DNA of 64,000 bases from Ectothiorhodospiraceae bacterium (GCA_020831845.1 JAFIFV010000051.1:1-64000); one strand, 5' to 3'. Positions 27,846 through 35,118 are shown, counted from the stretch's first letter. Numbers and translations: made by a program. The notes: generated by a model from the sequence alone, not told the origin.

Positions 27846-28351
27846 AAACGACTGCGCCCCGGGGAGCCGCCAAGCAATCCCGAGGCGCGAGAAATGAGCA
27901 CAAGCAAAGGCTCAGTCGCGATTGTAGCCCGATCGACAACCTCTTGTCGCGTCTTGAGAAGGTGAAGGAAACCGGCCCCGGCCGCTGGATCGCTTGCTGC
28001 CCTGCACACGATGACCGCACGCCATCGCTCACGATTCGGGAGACGGATGACGGCACCGTACTGCTCAAGTGCTGGGCGGGCTGCGGGGCTGCGGACGTGG
28101 TGCAGGCTGTTGGCCTGGAGCTGCAAGACCTGTTCCCGCCACGCCTGGACCATCGCACACCCCTGCGCCGCGGCGAAAGATGGGTGCCGAAGGACGTGCT
28201 CGCCTGCATCGTCGGGGAAGCAGTAGTTGCACTGATAGCAGTGGAGGCTTGCCGGCGCGGTGAGGTGCTGTCCGAAGACGACACCGCCAGGCTAGCGACG
28301 GCTGCGGGACGTCTGCGGGCTGCTGCGCGGGAGATCGGCTGCCATGTCTGA
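27833..28351 (+). CDS. CHC2 zinc-finger (primase-like) protein
   Basis: A 172-residue protein with a CHC2 zinc finger of the DnaG/P4-alpha kind: CPAHDDRTPSLTIRE near residues 56-70, then LKCWAGCGAADVV near 78-90. The metal ligands Cys, His, Cys and Cys are present. No TOPRIM or Prim-Pol catalytic domain is present, so it may recognise template and work with the helicase encoded next, with which it overlaps by 8 bp. In P4 these parts form one protein; here they are separate. Confidence 0.8.
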   Translation: MRGLKTTAPRGAAKQSRGARNEHKQRLSRDCSPIDNLLSRLEKVKETGPGRWIACCPAHDDRTPSLTIRETDDGTVLLKCWAGCGAADVVQAVGLELQDLFPPRLDHRTPLRRGERWVPKDVLACIVGEAVVALIAVEACRRGEVLSEDDTARLATAAGRLRAAAREIGCHV

Positions 28352-29864
28352 TAAGGGAGCGATCTGGCTGGACCAAAAGTCAGCGGAACTAGAGGCGCGC
28401 ACGGCCGAGCCGATAGGCACTGCGCGCCGACCCGGCGAGTCGCTAGACCCTATACCGGCAGCCCGACTTGTTGCACAACGCTGGAAACGGATTGTGCGCT
28501 GGCAAGGGGCGTTCTGGATCTGGCAGGACGGTGCCTATCAGAGCCTGACCGACGAGGCGGTGCGCTCTGGAGCGTACGACACGCTCGAAGGCCTAAACGA
28601 GCGACCAAACGCAAACCGCGTCAGCAACGTGCTGGATGCAATGCGGGCGACGTTGCTGGTTGATGAGCACATGGAGCCGCCGTGCTGGCTGAGCACGAAC
28701 AAGCCGCTTGAGCGCGGCCAGGTTGCGATGCGTAACGGCATACTCGATCTGGCGAGCGGCAAGCTGGCACCGCCATCACCGGATCTGTTCACGCTGTCGG
28801 CACTTCCAGTGTCATACGAACCCGACGCGACCGCGCCACATTGGCAGCAATTCCTTGAACGTCTATGGCCGGATGACGCCGAGGCCATCCAAGCAGTGCA
28901 GGAGCTATTCGGCTACCTGATAAGCGGGGAGACGCACCAGCAAAAGGTGTTCCTCCTGGTTGGGCCAAAGCGCGGCGGCAAGGGCACGATCCTGCGCGTT
29001 CTAACCGCGATGCTCGGGCGCCACAATGTAGCAGCGCCGACGCTGGGTTCACTGTCGCAGCCTTTCGGCCTGCAGGCCTTGATAGGCAAGCTGGCGGCGA
29101 TTGTCTCGGATGCCCGTCTGAGCGGCCGAGCGGATCAGGAGGCCATAGCCGAGCGGCTGCTATCAGTCTCAGGCGAGGATCACGTCAGCATCCCCCGCAA
29201 GTTCCTGCCCGACTACACAGCGCAACTGCAAGCAAGGTTCGTTCTCGCCACCAATGAGCTACCGCGTCTGCACGATGCAAGCGGCGCGCTGGCGAGCAGG
29301 TTCGTTCCCCTGGTGCTGAGCCGGTCATGGTACGGCCGTGAAGATCACGGCCTTACGGATCGACTGTTGCGCGAGATCCCCGGCATCTTTCGCTGGAGCC
29401 TCGACGGATACCGGAGATTAGCGGAGCGCGGACACTTCCAACTTCCCGCCTCGGCAGCCGACGCAGTGCAGGAGCTTCATGACCTGGGCTCCCCGGTCGG
29501 CGCCTTCCTTCGAGAGAGCTGCACTGTTGAGCCAGGCGCAGAGATTGCGGTTTCCACGCTGTATCAGGCCTGGCGCCTATGGTGCGAGGCGCACGGACGC
29601 AATCACCCCGGCAACGAGCAGACATTCGGCCGAGACCTTCGCGCTGCTGTGCCTGGCGTCTCGGTCACTCAAGTGCGCAGAGACGGTAAACGAGTGCGCG
29701 TTTATCAGGGAATTCGCCAGGAGACTAGCGGGGACTGTCACGCAGTGTCACGCGTGCATAACCATTGTACGCGTAGCGAGGAAACAGAAAGAGAGAGTAG
29801 AGACAACAATGCCTTGTCTCGCGTGACACCGCGTGACACCCAAGACGAGGGGATCGAGTTATGA
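28344..29864 (+). CDS. SF3 helicase / D5-like primase C-terminal protein
   Basis: A 506-residue replication protein of the phage/plasmid primase P4 family. The N-terminal D5_N-like region covers about residues 40-190. The SF3 ATPase follows, with Walker A GPKRGGKGT at 207-215 and a downstream segment RFVLATNELPRLHDASGALASRFV holding sensor and arginine-finger residues. The C-terminal 120 residues form a winged-helix-like tail. With the CHC2 protein it would drive autonomous replication of the excised element, as the alpha protein does in P4. Confidence 0.88.
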   Translation: MSDKGAIWLDQKSAELEARTAEPIGTARRPGESLDPIPAARLVAQRWKRIVRWQGAFWIWQDGAYQSLTDEAVRSGAYDTLEGLNERPNANRVSNVLDAMRATLLVDEHMEPPCWLSTNKPLERGQVAMRNGILDLASGKLAPPSPDLFTLSALPVSYEPDATAPHWQQFLERLWPDDAEAIQAVQELFGYLISGETHQQKVFLLVGPKRGGKGTILRVLTAMLGRHNVAAPTLGSLSQPFGLQALIGKLAAIVSDARLSGRADQEAIAERLLSVSGEDHVSIPRKFLPDYTAQLQARFVLATNELPRLHDASGALASRFVPLVLSRSWYGREDHGLTDRLLREIPGIFRWSLDGYRRLAERGHFQLPASAADAVQELHDLGSPVGAFLRESCTVEPGAEIAVSTLYQAWRLWCEAHGRNHPGNEQTFGRDLRAAVPGVSVTQVRRDGKRVRVYQGIRQETSGDCHAVSRVHNHCTRSEETERESRDNNALSRVTPRDTQDEGIEL

Positions 29865-30175
29865 CCCCCGAAACCGCAACCGAATACCTGCACCGCGTAT
29901 GGACTGAGGGCGACCGCGTAAGGGTGACGTTTCGCCCTGGTGCGCCTGCAGATGTACTGCCCGCACTCCGAGGTGTGAGGCCGGCAATCCTGCTGTTGGC
30001 TACTGCTGCCCGCCGTGCTCGCTGTTGTGAGCCGCTGTTGGTTCTGGTTCATGAGTTCCGCCAGGACCTGGAGCAGATGGCAGCGGGCGCGTGGACCGTT
30101 GAGGCGGTGGCAGATGCCATCACCACCATCGGCGCTGTAGACGGCTGGCAGTTCAGCAAGAGGAAGACGGTATGA
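29861..30175 (+). CDS. Unknown element protein
   Basis: A 104-residue protein starting MTPETATEYLHRVWTEGDRVRVTFRPG. It overlaps the helicase gene by 4 bp (ATGA) and the next small gene by 4 bp. Its C-terminal half (WTVEAVADAITTIGAVDGWQF) looks helical. No domain recognised; probably part of the replication module by position. Confidence 0.65.
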   Translation: MTPETATEYLHRVWTEGDRVRVTFRPGAPADVLPALRGVRPAILLLATAARRARCCEPLLVLVHEFRQDLEQMAAGAWTVEAVADAITTIGAVDGWQFSKRKTV

Positions 30176-30336
30176 GCAGAAAACAAGGACACGGATGGCG
30201 CAGGCGTTTCGGTCGGCTGGTGCTGGGCCGCCTGCTGCGGCAGGCGCGACCTACTGCGGGCGAGAAGTGGGAAGTGAAACGGCGGGCAGAGGTCCGCGAC
30301 GAGCAACGACGATTGGCAACTGAGGTGAGACCATGA
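30172..30336 (+). CDS. Very small basic element protein
   Basis: A 54-residue, strongly basic protein (MSRKQGHGWRRRFGRLVLGRL at the start, with more Arg and Lys later). Its ATG overlaps the preceding stop and its own stop overlaps the next ATG, both as ATGA, and AGGAAG lies upstream. This perfect coupling on both sides supports translation despite its size. Such basic peptides can bind DNA or RNA, but nothing specific is recognised. Confidence 0.6.
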   Translation: MSRKQGHGWRRRFGRLVLGRLLRQARPTAGEKWEVKRRAEVRDEQRRLATEVRP

Positions 30337-30545
30337 GAGAGCAGACGTACTCAACAGGCGAACAGCCGCAGATCGGCGACCGCGTATGGCGGTCCCAGTT
30401 CGACCCGCAAAACCGGGGCTTCAACGAGGGCTTCCGCGTTCTCGAAGTCCACGGCATCCGGGTGTTGCTCCAGGCCGGTGACGGCCGCTGCTGGTGGGAT
30501 GAGATCCAGTTCTTCGGCCTGGTTCGTAGAGCGCAGGCGGCCTAG
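30333..30545 (+). CDS. Unknown small element protein
   Basis: A 70-residue protein (MREQTYSTGEQPQIGDRVWR...). The pattern of short strands (IGDRVWRSQ, GFRVLEVHGIRVLLQAGDGRCWWDEIQFFGL) suggests a small beta-barrel like SH3 or KOW folds. Overlaps the preceding 54-residue gene by 4 bp. Function unknown. Confidence 0.65.
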   Translation: MREQTYSTGEQPQIGDRVWRSQFDPQNRGFNEGFRVLEVHGIRVLLQAGDGRCWWDEIQFFGLVRRAQAA

Positions 30546-30548
30546 CCC

Positions 30549-30971
30549 ATGAGTGCGGATCGCCTCTCACAACTGATCGCGTTGGCGCGGGAGCATGACC
30601 CCGCGCTGGCCGGTTGGTTGTGTCGGGCGGTCTCAGATTGGCGCAAGGGGGCAGCGCTGGAGACTGCCTTGGGTTTGCGAGGAACGGCCGCCATGGTGCT
30701 GCGGGATGCGGCAATCCGTGAAGCCGCCGCGTTGATGGACCCGAAAGGCCAGCTCTCGACGTGGGCCAGGGCGGAAAAACTCGGCCTGCGCATTGCGGCG
30801 TTTCGGACCAGTGTATGGCCTCGCTACCGCGACAATCCTGACGCGGAAACGCTCGGCGTGAATGGGGCGTTGGTGGCTGCCTTCCGAGCTGGCCGCCACG
30901 TTCCGCGCTCGCCGCGGCAACTGTTCGACATTCTGCAAAACCAGTCCCGAGATTGCAGAAAAGCGGCCTGA
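30549..30971 (+). CDS. Unknown element protein upstream of the capsid gene
   Basis: A 140-residue mostly helical protein. Notable segments are LRGTAAMVLRDAAIREAAALM in the middle and VPRSPRQLFDIL near the C terminus. I recall similar proteins in phage-like elements with no assigned function. It begins 3 bases after the preceding stop and ends 36 bases before the capsid gene, at the border between replication and structural modules; a regulatory or assembly role is possible but unsupported. Confidence 0.65.
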   Translation: MSADRLSQLIALAREHDPALAGWLCRAVSDWRKGAALETALGLRGTAAMVLRDAAIREAAALMDPKGQLSTWARAEKLGLRIAAFRTSVWPRYRDNPDAETLGVNGALVAAFRAGRHVPRSPRQLFDILQNQSRDCRKAA

Positions 30972-31007
30972 CAATGATCGTAACCCCCACACCACGGAGT
31001 TACGGAA

Positions 31008-32096
31008 ATGCCTGAAATCCTCGGCCTGCAGGCCTCCACCGACGACCTGATTCACGCTAGCACCCACATGGCCCGCGCCTGGGTTTCCGGCCGGCGCAAG
31101 GCCGGCGATCCCATCGCCGACGAAGTGCTGGACCGTGACGGCAACCTGGGCGACTTCGCTTGCGCCATTGGTGAGCAAGCCCTGGCCGCACAGGGGAAGA
31201 CCCCGCGCAACCGCTCGCATGCCATCGCATGGGGCATGCGCTCGCGGGACTTCGGGATTGCCTTTGCTACCGGCCTGCGTGAGTTCGTCTATCAGCGCCT
31301 GGCGGCGACCAGCGATCATCGCGACCTGTGCCTGTTCCATCCGGCGCAGGACTTCCGCGAGGTCGAATTCCCCACCATCGCCCTGGACGACCCCCTGCCG
31401 GAGATCGTCCGCGAGGGGCAGGAGATCCCGCGTCGGTGGGCAGCCTATACCCCTGGCGTGGTTCAGCGCGTTCACAGCCGTGCGGCCAATCTGATCGTCT
31501 CTGCCGAGGCGCTGATGAACGACGACCATCGTCTGGTCGAGCGCACGCTCTCTGCGATGGCAGAGGCGGCCTTGGCGGCCGAGCACCGCGCTGTAATCCA
31601 TGAGCTGGAGAACCCGGACGATCTGGGCGACGACGACGCCTTCTTCTCAACAGGCGCCGGAAATGTGGTGGCGGGTCAGTCCTTCGGCAAAGCAGGTGTT
31701 GCCGCTGGCATGGCCGCGCTGCGGACACAGCAGGTCAACGGCGAGCCGGCGAACTACCCCACAGGCTGGTTGATCGTCCATGCCGACCATGAGCTTGAAA
31801 GCCGCGAGATCCTGCGCGACATCACCCACGGCGACCAGGCTCCGCCCCGGTTGCTGGTGAGTCCTTACCTGGCAGCAAGCCGGTTCTACGTGGCTGCTTC
31901 ACGCGAGCAGGCTGCCGCTATCGCCTTCATGACCTTTGATCGGGACCCGCGCCGGATGGCATCGATGGGGCTCGACCCCATCAGCCCGCGAGCCATGCCC
32001 ATCGATGTGGACGGCGTGGGCTTCCGGGTCCGTGCGGATTTCGCCGCCAAGGCTGTCTCCCGCACGGGCATCGTGCGCGTGGACTCGGAGGAATGA
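31008..32096 (+). CDS. HK97-fold major capsid protein
   Basis: A 362-residue protein resembling the capsid part of Mu gpT-like and protease-capsid-fusion families. Residues 60-100 resemble the E-loop region, and the spine carries SAEALMNDDHRLVER near residue 165, equivalent to the SR-NDD motif of the family. YPTGWLIVHADHELESREIL, near 245, is followed by a C-terminal end resembling those capsids (GVGFRVRADFAAKAVSRTGIVRV). No protease domain is fused and none is encoded nearby. The gene is intact and overlaps the next one by 4 bp. It is the only virion structural gene in the element. Confidence 0.78.
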   Translation: MPEILGLQASTDDLIHASTHMARAWVSGRRKAGDPIADEVLDRDGNLGDFACAIGEQALAAQGKTPRNRSHAIAWGMRSRDFGIAFATGLREFVYQRLAATSDHRDLCLFHPAQDFREVEFPTIALDDPLPEIVREGQEIPRRWAAYTPGVVQRVHSRAANLIVSAEALMNDDHRLVERTLSAMAEAALAAEHRAVIHELENPDDLGDDDAFFSTGAGNVVAGQSFGKAGVAAGMAALRTQQVNGEPANYPTGWLIVHADHELESREILRDITHGDQAPPRLLVSPYLAASRFYVAASREQAAAIAFMTFDRDPRRMASMGLDPISPRAMPIDVDGVGFRVRADFAAKAVSRTGIVRVDSEE

Positions 32097-32323
32097 CCAT
32101 GGCGCGGAATGTAGAGACATTGCTGGCCGAGGCCCGGCGGTACGGCGTGGAGGTCAGCTTACCCAAGCGGGGAGGGGTGGCCGCCTCAGGCAACCTGCCT
32201 GACGACCTGTGGACAGAATTGTTGCTCAACGAAGCGGCACTTCGGGCACACGCTGCCAGGCCGCAGAGACGCACACTGCTGGGCCGCCTGTTCGGACGTA
32301 ACCGGACGAGCCCAATGGCGTGA
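32093..32323 (+). CDS. Small TubC docking-domain-like protein
   Basis: A 76-residue protein coupled to the capsid gene by an ATGA overlap, with GGAGG upstream. The sequence VETLLAEARRYGVEVSLPKRGG...LPDDLWTELLLNEAALRAHAA follows the pattern of the TubC N-terminal docking domain, a small fold found in polyketide synthase docking and in many short mobile-element proteins. The C-terminal tail is basic (RRTLLGRLFGRNR). It could adapt the capsid protein to a partner; that is inference. Confidence 0.6.
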   Translation: MTMARNVETLLAEARRYGVEVSLPKRGGVAASGNLPDDLWTELLLNEAALRAHAARPQRRTLLGRLFGRNRTSPMA

Positions 32324-32602
32324 ATATATTTGCTCCATATCGGAGGGGCACGGAATGGGATTACTGCGTGAGTACCCGGCCCCAGAAACCGCGCAGATGC
32401 GGCAGCACCATATCTCCGGGTGCGTGGCCGTGGTGCTGACTGTCGGCACCGCTTCAGGGTTCGGCCGTGACCTACTCCGCGGTCGGACCCTGGCCCCCCT
32501 GGGGCACCCCCACCCCTTCGGGTCCTTCCCGTCGATCGAACGCCACGGGGGCTTGCGACGCGCGGTCCTTGGCAAATTTTCGGCCCTATAGGTGTTGTTT
32601 AA
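32324..32602 (+). other. Non-coding block before terS; possible cos/packaging site
   Basis: 279 bases between the TubC-like gene and the small terminase. It holds a GC-rich dyad GCCCC-CCT-GGGGC at 32493-32505, a GGACCC/GGGTCC pair around an ACCCCTTCGGGT hairpin, and an AT-rich CAAATTTTC patch near the end. In lambdoid phages the cos site lies directly upstream of Nu1, which fits. A 78-codon frame (32355-32591) with a GGAGG site also lies here, but its product looks like no known protein and its codon content is irregular; it may or may not be translated. Confidence 0.4.
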
Positions 32603-33100
32603 ATGGATGAAGCACTGGACATTCCGCGCCGACGCCGAGCGAACAAAGCTGAGGTGGCAGAGTTCTTTGGCGTCTCTCTGCCCACAGTAGATTCGTGGAT
32701 CAGGCGCGGCTGTCCGGTGGTCCAGACGGGGCGCCGGGGCGTGTCGTGGGTGCTGGATCTCCGAGCGGTAGCCGAATGGGCATATGGCCGGCACGAGGAT
32801 GGAGACGTGCCACGCCAGCCCCATGAGCGGCTGTCCTACTGGAAGGCCAAGCGCGAGGAGGTCGCTTATGAGCGGGAGGTGGGCACCCTGGTACACGTGG
32901 ACGACGCGCGGCGCGAGATGGCCGTCCAGGCCACGGCGATCACCAACATGCTTGATCAACTCCCTGACGCTCTGGAGCGCAAGACCGGGATGATGCCGGA
33001 GCAGTTGGAGGTGGTGGAGCGCGAAATCTTCTCGTTGCGAGAAGCCCTATACCGACAACTGGCGGAGGTTGTTGACGATGGACCAACGGACGCTGGATGA
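32603..33100 (+). CDS. Nu1-like small terminase subunit
   Basis: A 165-residue DNA packaging protein. The N-terminal winged helix-turn-helix (RANKAEVAEFFGVSLPTVDSWIRRGCPVVQTG) is the Nu1 signature, followed by a long helical region (YWKAKREEVAYEREVGTLVHVDDARREMAVQA), also typical of Nu1/DUF1441 proteins. Small terminases recognise the packaging site and recruit the large ATPase subunit, which the element lacks. A satellite could use this protein to redirect a helper's large terminase to its own genome. The next gene overlaps its end. Confidence 0.82.
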   Translation: MDEALDIPRRRRANKAEVAEFFGVSLPTVDSWIRRGCPVVQTGRRGVSWVLDLRAVAEWAYGRHEDGDVPRQPHERLSYWKAKREEVAYEREVGTLVHVDDARREMAVQATAITNMLDQLPDALERKTGMMPEQLEVVEREIFSLREALYRQLAEVVDDGPTDAG

Positions 33101-33338
33101 ACTGCGCGCTAGCCTGCAACGTTTCGTGGACTGGCGCCGGGAGACTGGCCGCGCATTATCTGAACCCGGAGCGGAGCGTCTGGCTGTTCAGGCTGTCGCT
33201 TCGGCGCTCGCTGCTCGCCTGGTTTCCGGACTGCCTGCAGGGCGCCGGGAAGCATTGGCAACGGGGTTTTCCCAGATCGTTCAGGAACTGGTATCGGAAC
33301 TCTCGTTCAATCCATCAGCTCACGGGGGCGACGCCTGA
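33078..33338 (+). CDS. Unknown small protein after terS
   Basis: An 86-residue helical protein (MDQRTLDELRASLQRFVDWR...). The ATG at 33078 has GGAGG nine bases upstream and lies inside the end of the small terminase gene. Last gene of the rightward transcript. In cos phages a small gene often follows terS, but no homologue is recognised. Confidence 0.6.
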   Translation: MDQRTLDELRASLQRFVDWRRETGRALSEPGAERLAVQAVASALAARLVSGLPAGRREALATGFSQIVQELVSELSFNPSAHGGDA

Positions 33339-33385
33339 GCATTGCAGTGCCCGCAGGCGCTGCGCTGGCCTCGGCTATTCAAGCA

Positions 33386-34060
33386 CTATCCGGAAGCAAT
33401 AGGCTCCAACAGTTCCGGGCTGTTGTTCTTCGGTGAGTTCGCCCGCGTGCTGACCGGGTAGGCGTCCATCTGGTTTGCCGGGAACGTCACCAGTGCGGCC
33501 CTCGCTTCTTCCATCGTGCCTTCCAGCCAGGCGGCGCAGTCTTCCGGTAGCATCATCGCCGGCATGCGTGCCTTGGCGTGGATCTCAGCCACCATCGGGT
33601 TAGCTGGAACCGTGATGATGGTGAAGCTCTCCACCACCTCGCCGTCTGCCTTCCTGGATGACTCCCAGAGCCCTGCGAAGGCGAACCGCTCACCTCCTGC
33701 CAAGCGGATGAAATAAGGCTGTTTCCGGCCCGCTACCGTCTTCCATTCGTAATAGCCGATAGCGGGCACAAGGCAGCGCTGGGAGCGTTTCCAGGGGCTG
33801 CGGTAGCTCGCCGCAGTCTCGACGGTTTCGGCTTTGGCATTGATGGTGGAATACTTCGGCTGCTTGCCATGAGCCCATGGGGGAATTAGTCCCCACCGCA
33901 GCATGTCGCCGACACGCTCACCTTCGGCAAGGCGGATGATGGGAACGGTCTGGGTCGGCGCCACGTTGTAGCTGACCCAATCCACCTGCCACCAGGGCCG
34001 CACGATGGAGAATTTCCGCTCGATCTCGGCTTCCAGCTTGCTTACGAACCTGCCGCACAT
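33386..34060 (-). CDS. SRAP (YedK/HMCES) abasic-site crosslinking protein
   Basis: A 224-residue SOS response-associated peptidase family protein. It starts MCGRF: Cys2, exposed after Met removal, forms the DNA-protein crosslink with abasic sites. The other active-site residues are present: Asn74 (STINAKAET), Glu105 (GYYEWK) and His161 (AEIHAKARMP). The ATG at 34060, with AGGAG upstream, is required to place Cys2; the longer upstream reading is wrong. It protects single-stranded DNA abasic sites at replication forks. In this element it lies on the minus strand beside attR, in the cargo position. Confidence 0.93.
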   Translation of the reverse strand: MCGRFVSKLEAEIERKFSIVRPWWQVDWVSYNVAPTQTVPIIRLAEGERVGDMLRWGLIPPWAHGKQPKYSTINAKAETVETAASYRSPWKRSQRCLVPAIGYYEWKTVAGRKQPYFIRLAGGERFAFAGLWESSRKADGEVVESFTIITVPANPMVAEIHAKARMPAMMLPEDCAAWLEGTMEEARAALVTFPANQMDAYPVSTRANSPKNNSPELLEPIASG

Positions 34061-34112
34061 GCGCACGTCTCCTGCCGCCTTGATACAAGTCTGGCATAGG
34101 GTCGCTAGACCG

Positions 34113-34151
34113 GAAAAAGAAACGCCCCGGAAGCCGAAGCCCCGGGGCGTT
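34113..34151 (-). terminator. Intrinsic terminator after cargo gene
   Basis: On the minus strand AACGCCCCGG and CCGGGGCGTT form a perfect 10-bp stem with an 11-base loop, followed by TCTTTTT. It ends the 104-residue cargo gene just downstream of its stop and separates it from SRAP, which therefore probably has its own promoter or relies on read-through. Confidence 0.88.
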
Positions 34152-34177
34152 GTTGGTGCGGGACGCCTCAAGGCTGG

Positions 34178-34492
34178 TCAGTCCCGCGTAAGCCTTCCTC
34201 CGTCGCGCTCAGCAGCTTCCAATCGTGCGCTGATGTCCCGCAGCACGGCCAAGGCCCCGTGCAAGCATCCTCCCAGCCGCTGGGCGTGCTCGTCGGGGTG
34301 CTGAATGAGATCCATCCAAACCAAATCGACGCAGAGGACCACCTGATCAACGTCAGAATAAAGTGACGCAAAAGTTTCGATTTCCGGCCGCGTCTCCTGC
34401 GCAGTCATTCCGCGCAAGTGCTCCGCGTACTGATGGCCTTCGGGGGTGGGGGCATTCAGAGCGGTAGGGCTCTGGGGGGTATTGTTGGACAT
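34178..34492 (-). CDS. Unknown cargo protein next to attR
   Basis: A 104-residue, acidic, helical protein (MSNNTPQSPTALNAPTPEGH at the start; VLCVDLVWMDLIQHPDEHAQRLGG in the middle). No domain recognised. AGGAG lies about eight bases before the ATG and is partly inside a CCTGTC/GACAGG hairpin. It is the first element gene met by transcription coming out of the rplM-rpsI-tRNA operon. Its position, own terminator and lone status are typical of accessory cargo genes. Confidence 0.6.
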   Translation of the reverse strand: MSNNTPQSPTALNAPTPEGHQYAEHLRGMTAQETRPEIETFASLYSDVDQVVLCVDLVWMDLIQHPDEHAQRLGGCLHGALAVLRDISARLEAAERDGGRLTRD

Positions 34493-34541
34493 GGCCTTAT
34501 CTCCTGTCGTTGTGGTGACAGGGAAGGCAACGATGCGGGGT

Positions 34542-34559
34542 TGCTTACCATTTGCTTAC
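34542..34559 (+). promoter_or_regulatory. Right integrase arm-type sites
   Basis: Two TGCTTAC copies 11 bases apart (34542 and 34553), matching the left-end pair in sequence, spacing and orientation. They lie 51-68 bases inside attR. Together the pairs are consistent with P and P' arm sites in the circular form of the element. Confidence 0.65.
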
Positions 34560-34609
34560 TCAGGCGGCCCTCCTTGGCCGTTATGTCTCCGTAAGCACCT
34601 GATTTCAAA

Positions 34610-34660
34610 TGGCTGGGGGACCAGGATTCGAACCTGGGTTGACGGAGTCAGAGTCCGTAG
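34610..34660. other. attR (within tRNA-Gln)
   Basis: The right copy of the 51-bp direct repeat. It forms the 3' part of the intact tRNA-Gln gene and was contributed by the element, which restores a working tRNA on integration. Crossover must lie within these 51 bases. Confidence 0.92.
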
Positions 34661-34683
34661 TCCTACCGCTAGACGATCCCCCA
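34610..34683 (-). tRNA. tRNA-Gln (anticodon CUG)
   Basis: A complete 74-base tRNA with encoded CCA. Acceptor stem TGGGGGA/TCCCCCA with discriminator G, anticodon stem ACGGA/TCCGT, loop CTCTGAC giving anticodon CTG, and T arm CCAGG-TTCGAAT-CCTGG. It reads CAG codons. It lies 15 bases after rpsI on the same strand, so it is probably processed from the rplM-rpsI transcript. It is the integration site of the satellite-like element. Confidence 0.97.
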
Positions 34684-34698
34684 ATAAGCGGCAGCGCT

Positions 34699-35091
34699 CT
34701 AGCGCTTGCTGAACTGGGTGGCCCGGCGGGCTTTGTGCAGACCAACCTTCTTGCGCTCGACCATGCGGGCGTCGCGGGTCACGAAGCCGGCCTTGCGCAG
34801 CGAGCCACGAAGCTCTTCGTCATACTGCATCAGCGCACGGGTGATGCCGTGACGAATGGCGCCGGCCTGACCACTGGCGCCGCCGCCGGACACATTGACA
34901 TTGATGTCGAACTTGTCCACGGACTCCACCAGCTCCAGAGGCTGACGCACCACCATGCGGGAGGTTTCCCGGCCGAAATACTCGTCCAGCGGGCGACCGT
35001 TCACCTGGATGTTGCCGCTGCCGGCGCGAATGAACACGCGAGCGGTGGAGGTCTTGCGGCGACCGGTACCGTAATACTGCTGCTCTGCCAT
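34699..35091 (-). CDS. rpsI: 30S ribosomal protein S9
   Basis: A 130-residue small-subunit protein. It begins [19 protein letters not shown] and ends with the hallmark [12 protein letters not shown], whose C-terminal Lys-Arg tail reaches the P-site tRNA. It lies 27 bases after rplM in the conserved rplM-rpsI operon. Length and sequence are normal. Confidence 0.98.
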   Translation of the reverse strand: MAEQQYYGTGRRKTSTARVFIRAGSGNIQVNGRPLDEYFGRETSRMVVRQPLELVESVDKFDINVNVSGGGASGQAGAIRHGITRALMQYDEELRGSLRKAGFVTRDARMVERKKVGLHKARRATQFSKR

Positions 35092-35118
35092 AGTCGTAAC
35101 CGTAATCCTGATCTGGCG

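Larger units (their letters stand above)
25186..34660. mobile_element. Integrated phage-satellite-like element in tRNA-Gln
   Basis: A 9.4-kb insertion bounded by perfect 51-bp direct repeats (25186-25236 and 34610-34660), which are the 3' part of tRNA-Gln from anticodon stem to CCA. Gene order: integrase, unknown, AlpA-like regulator, unknown, CHC2 primase-like, SF3 helicase, four small unknowns, major capsid protein, TubC-like, non-coding block, Nu1-like small terminase, unknown; then on the minus strand SRAP and an unknown cargo gene. No portal, large terminase, prohead protease, head-tail or tail genes. This is the composition of a phage satellite or a strongly reduced prophage; intact, closely overlapping genes favour a functional satellite. 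Confidence 0.85.
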
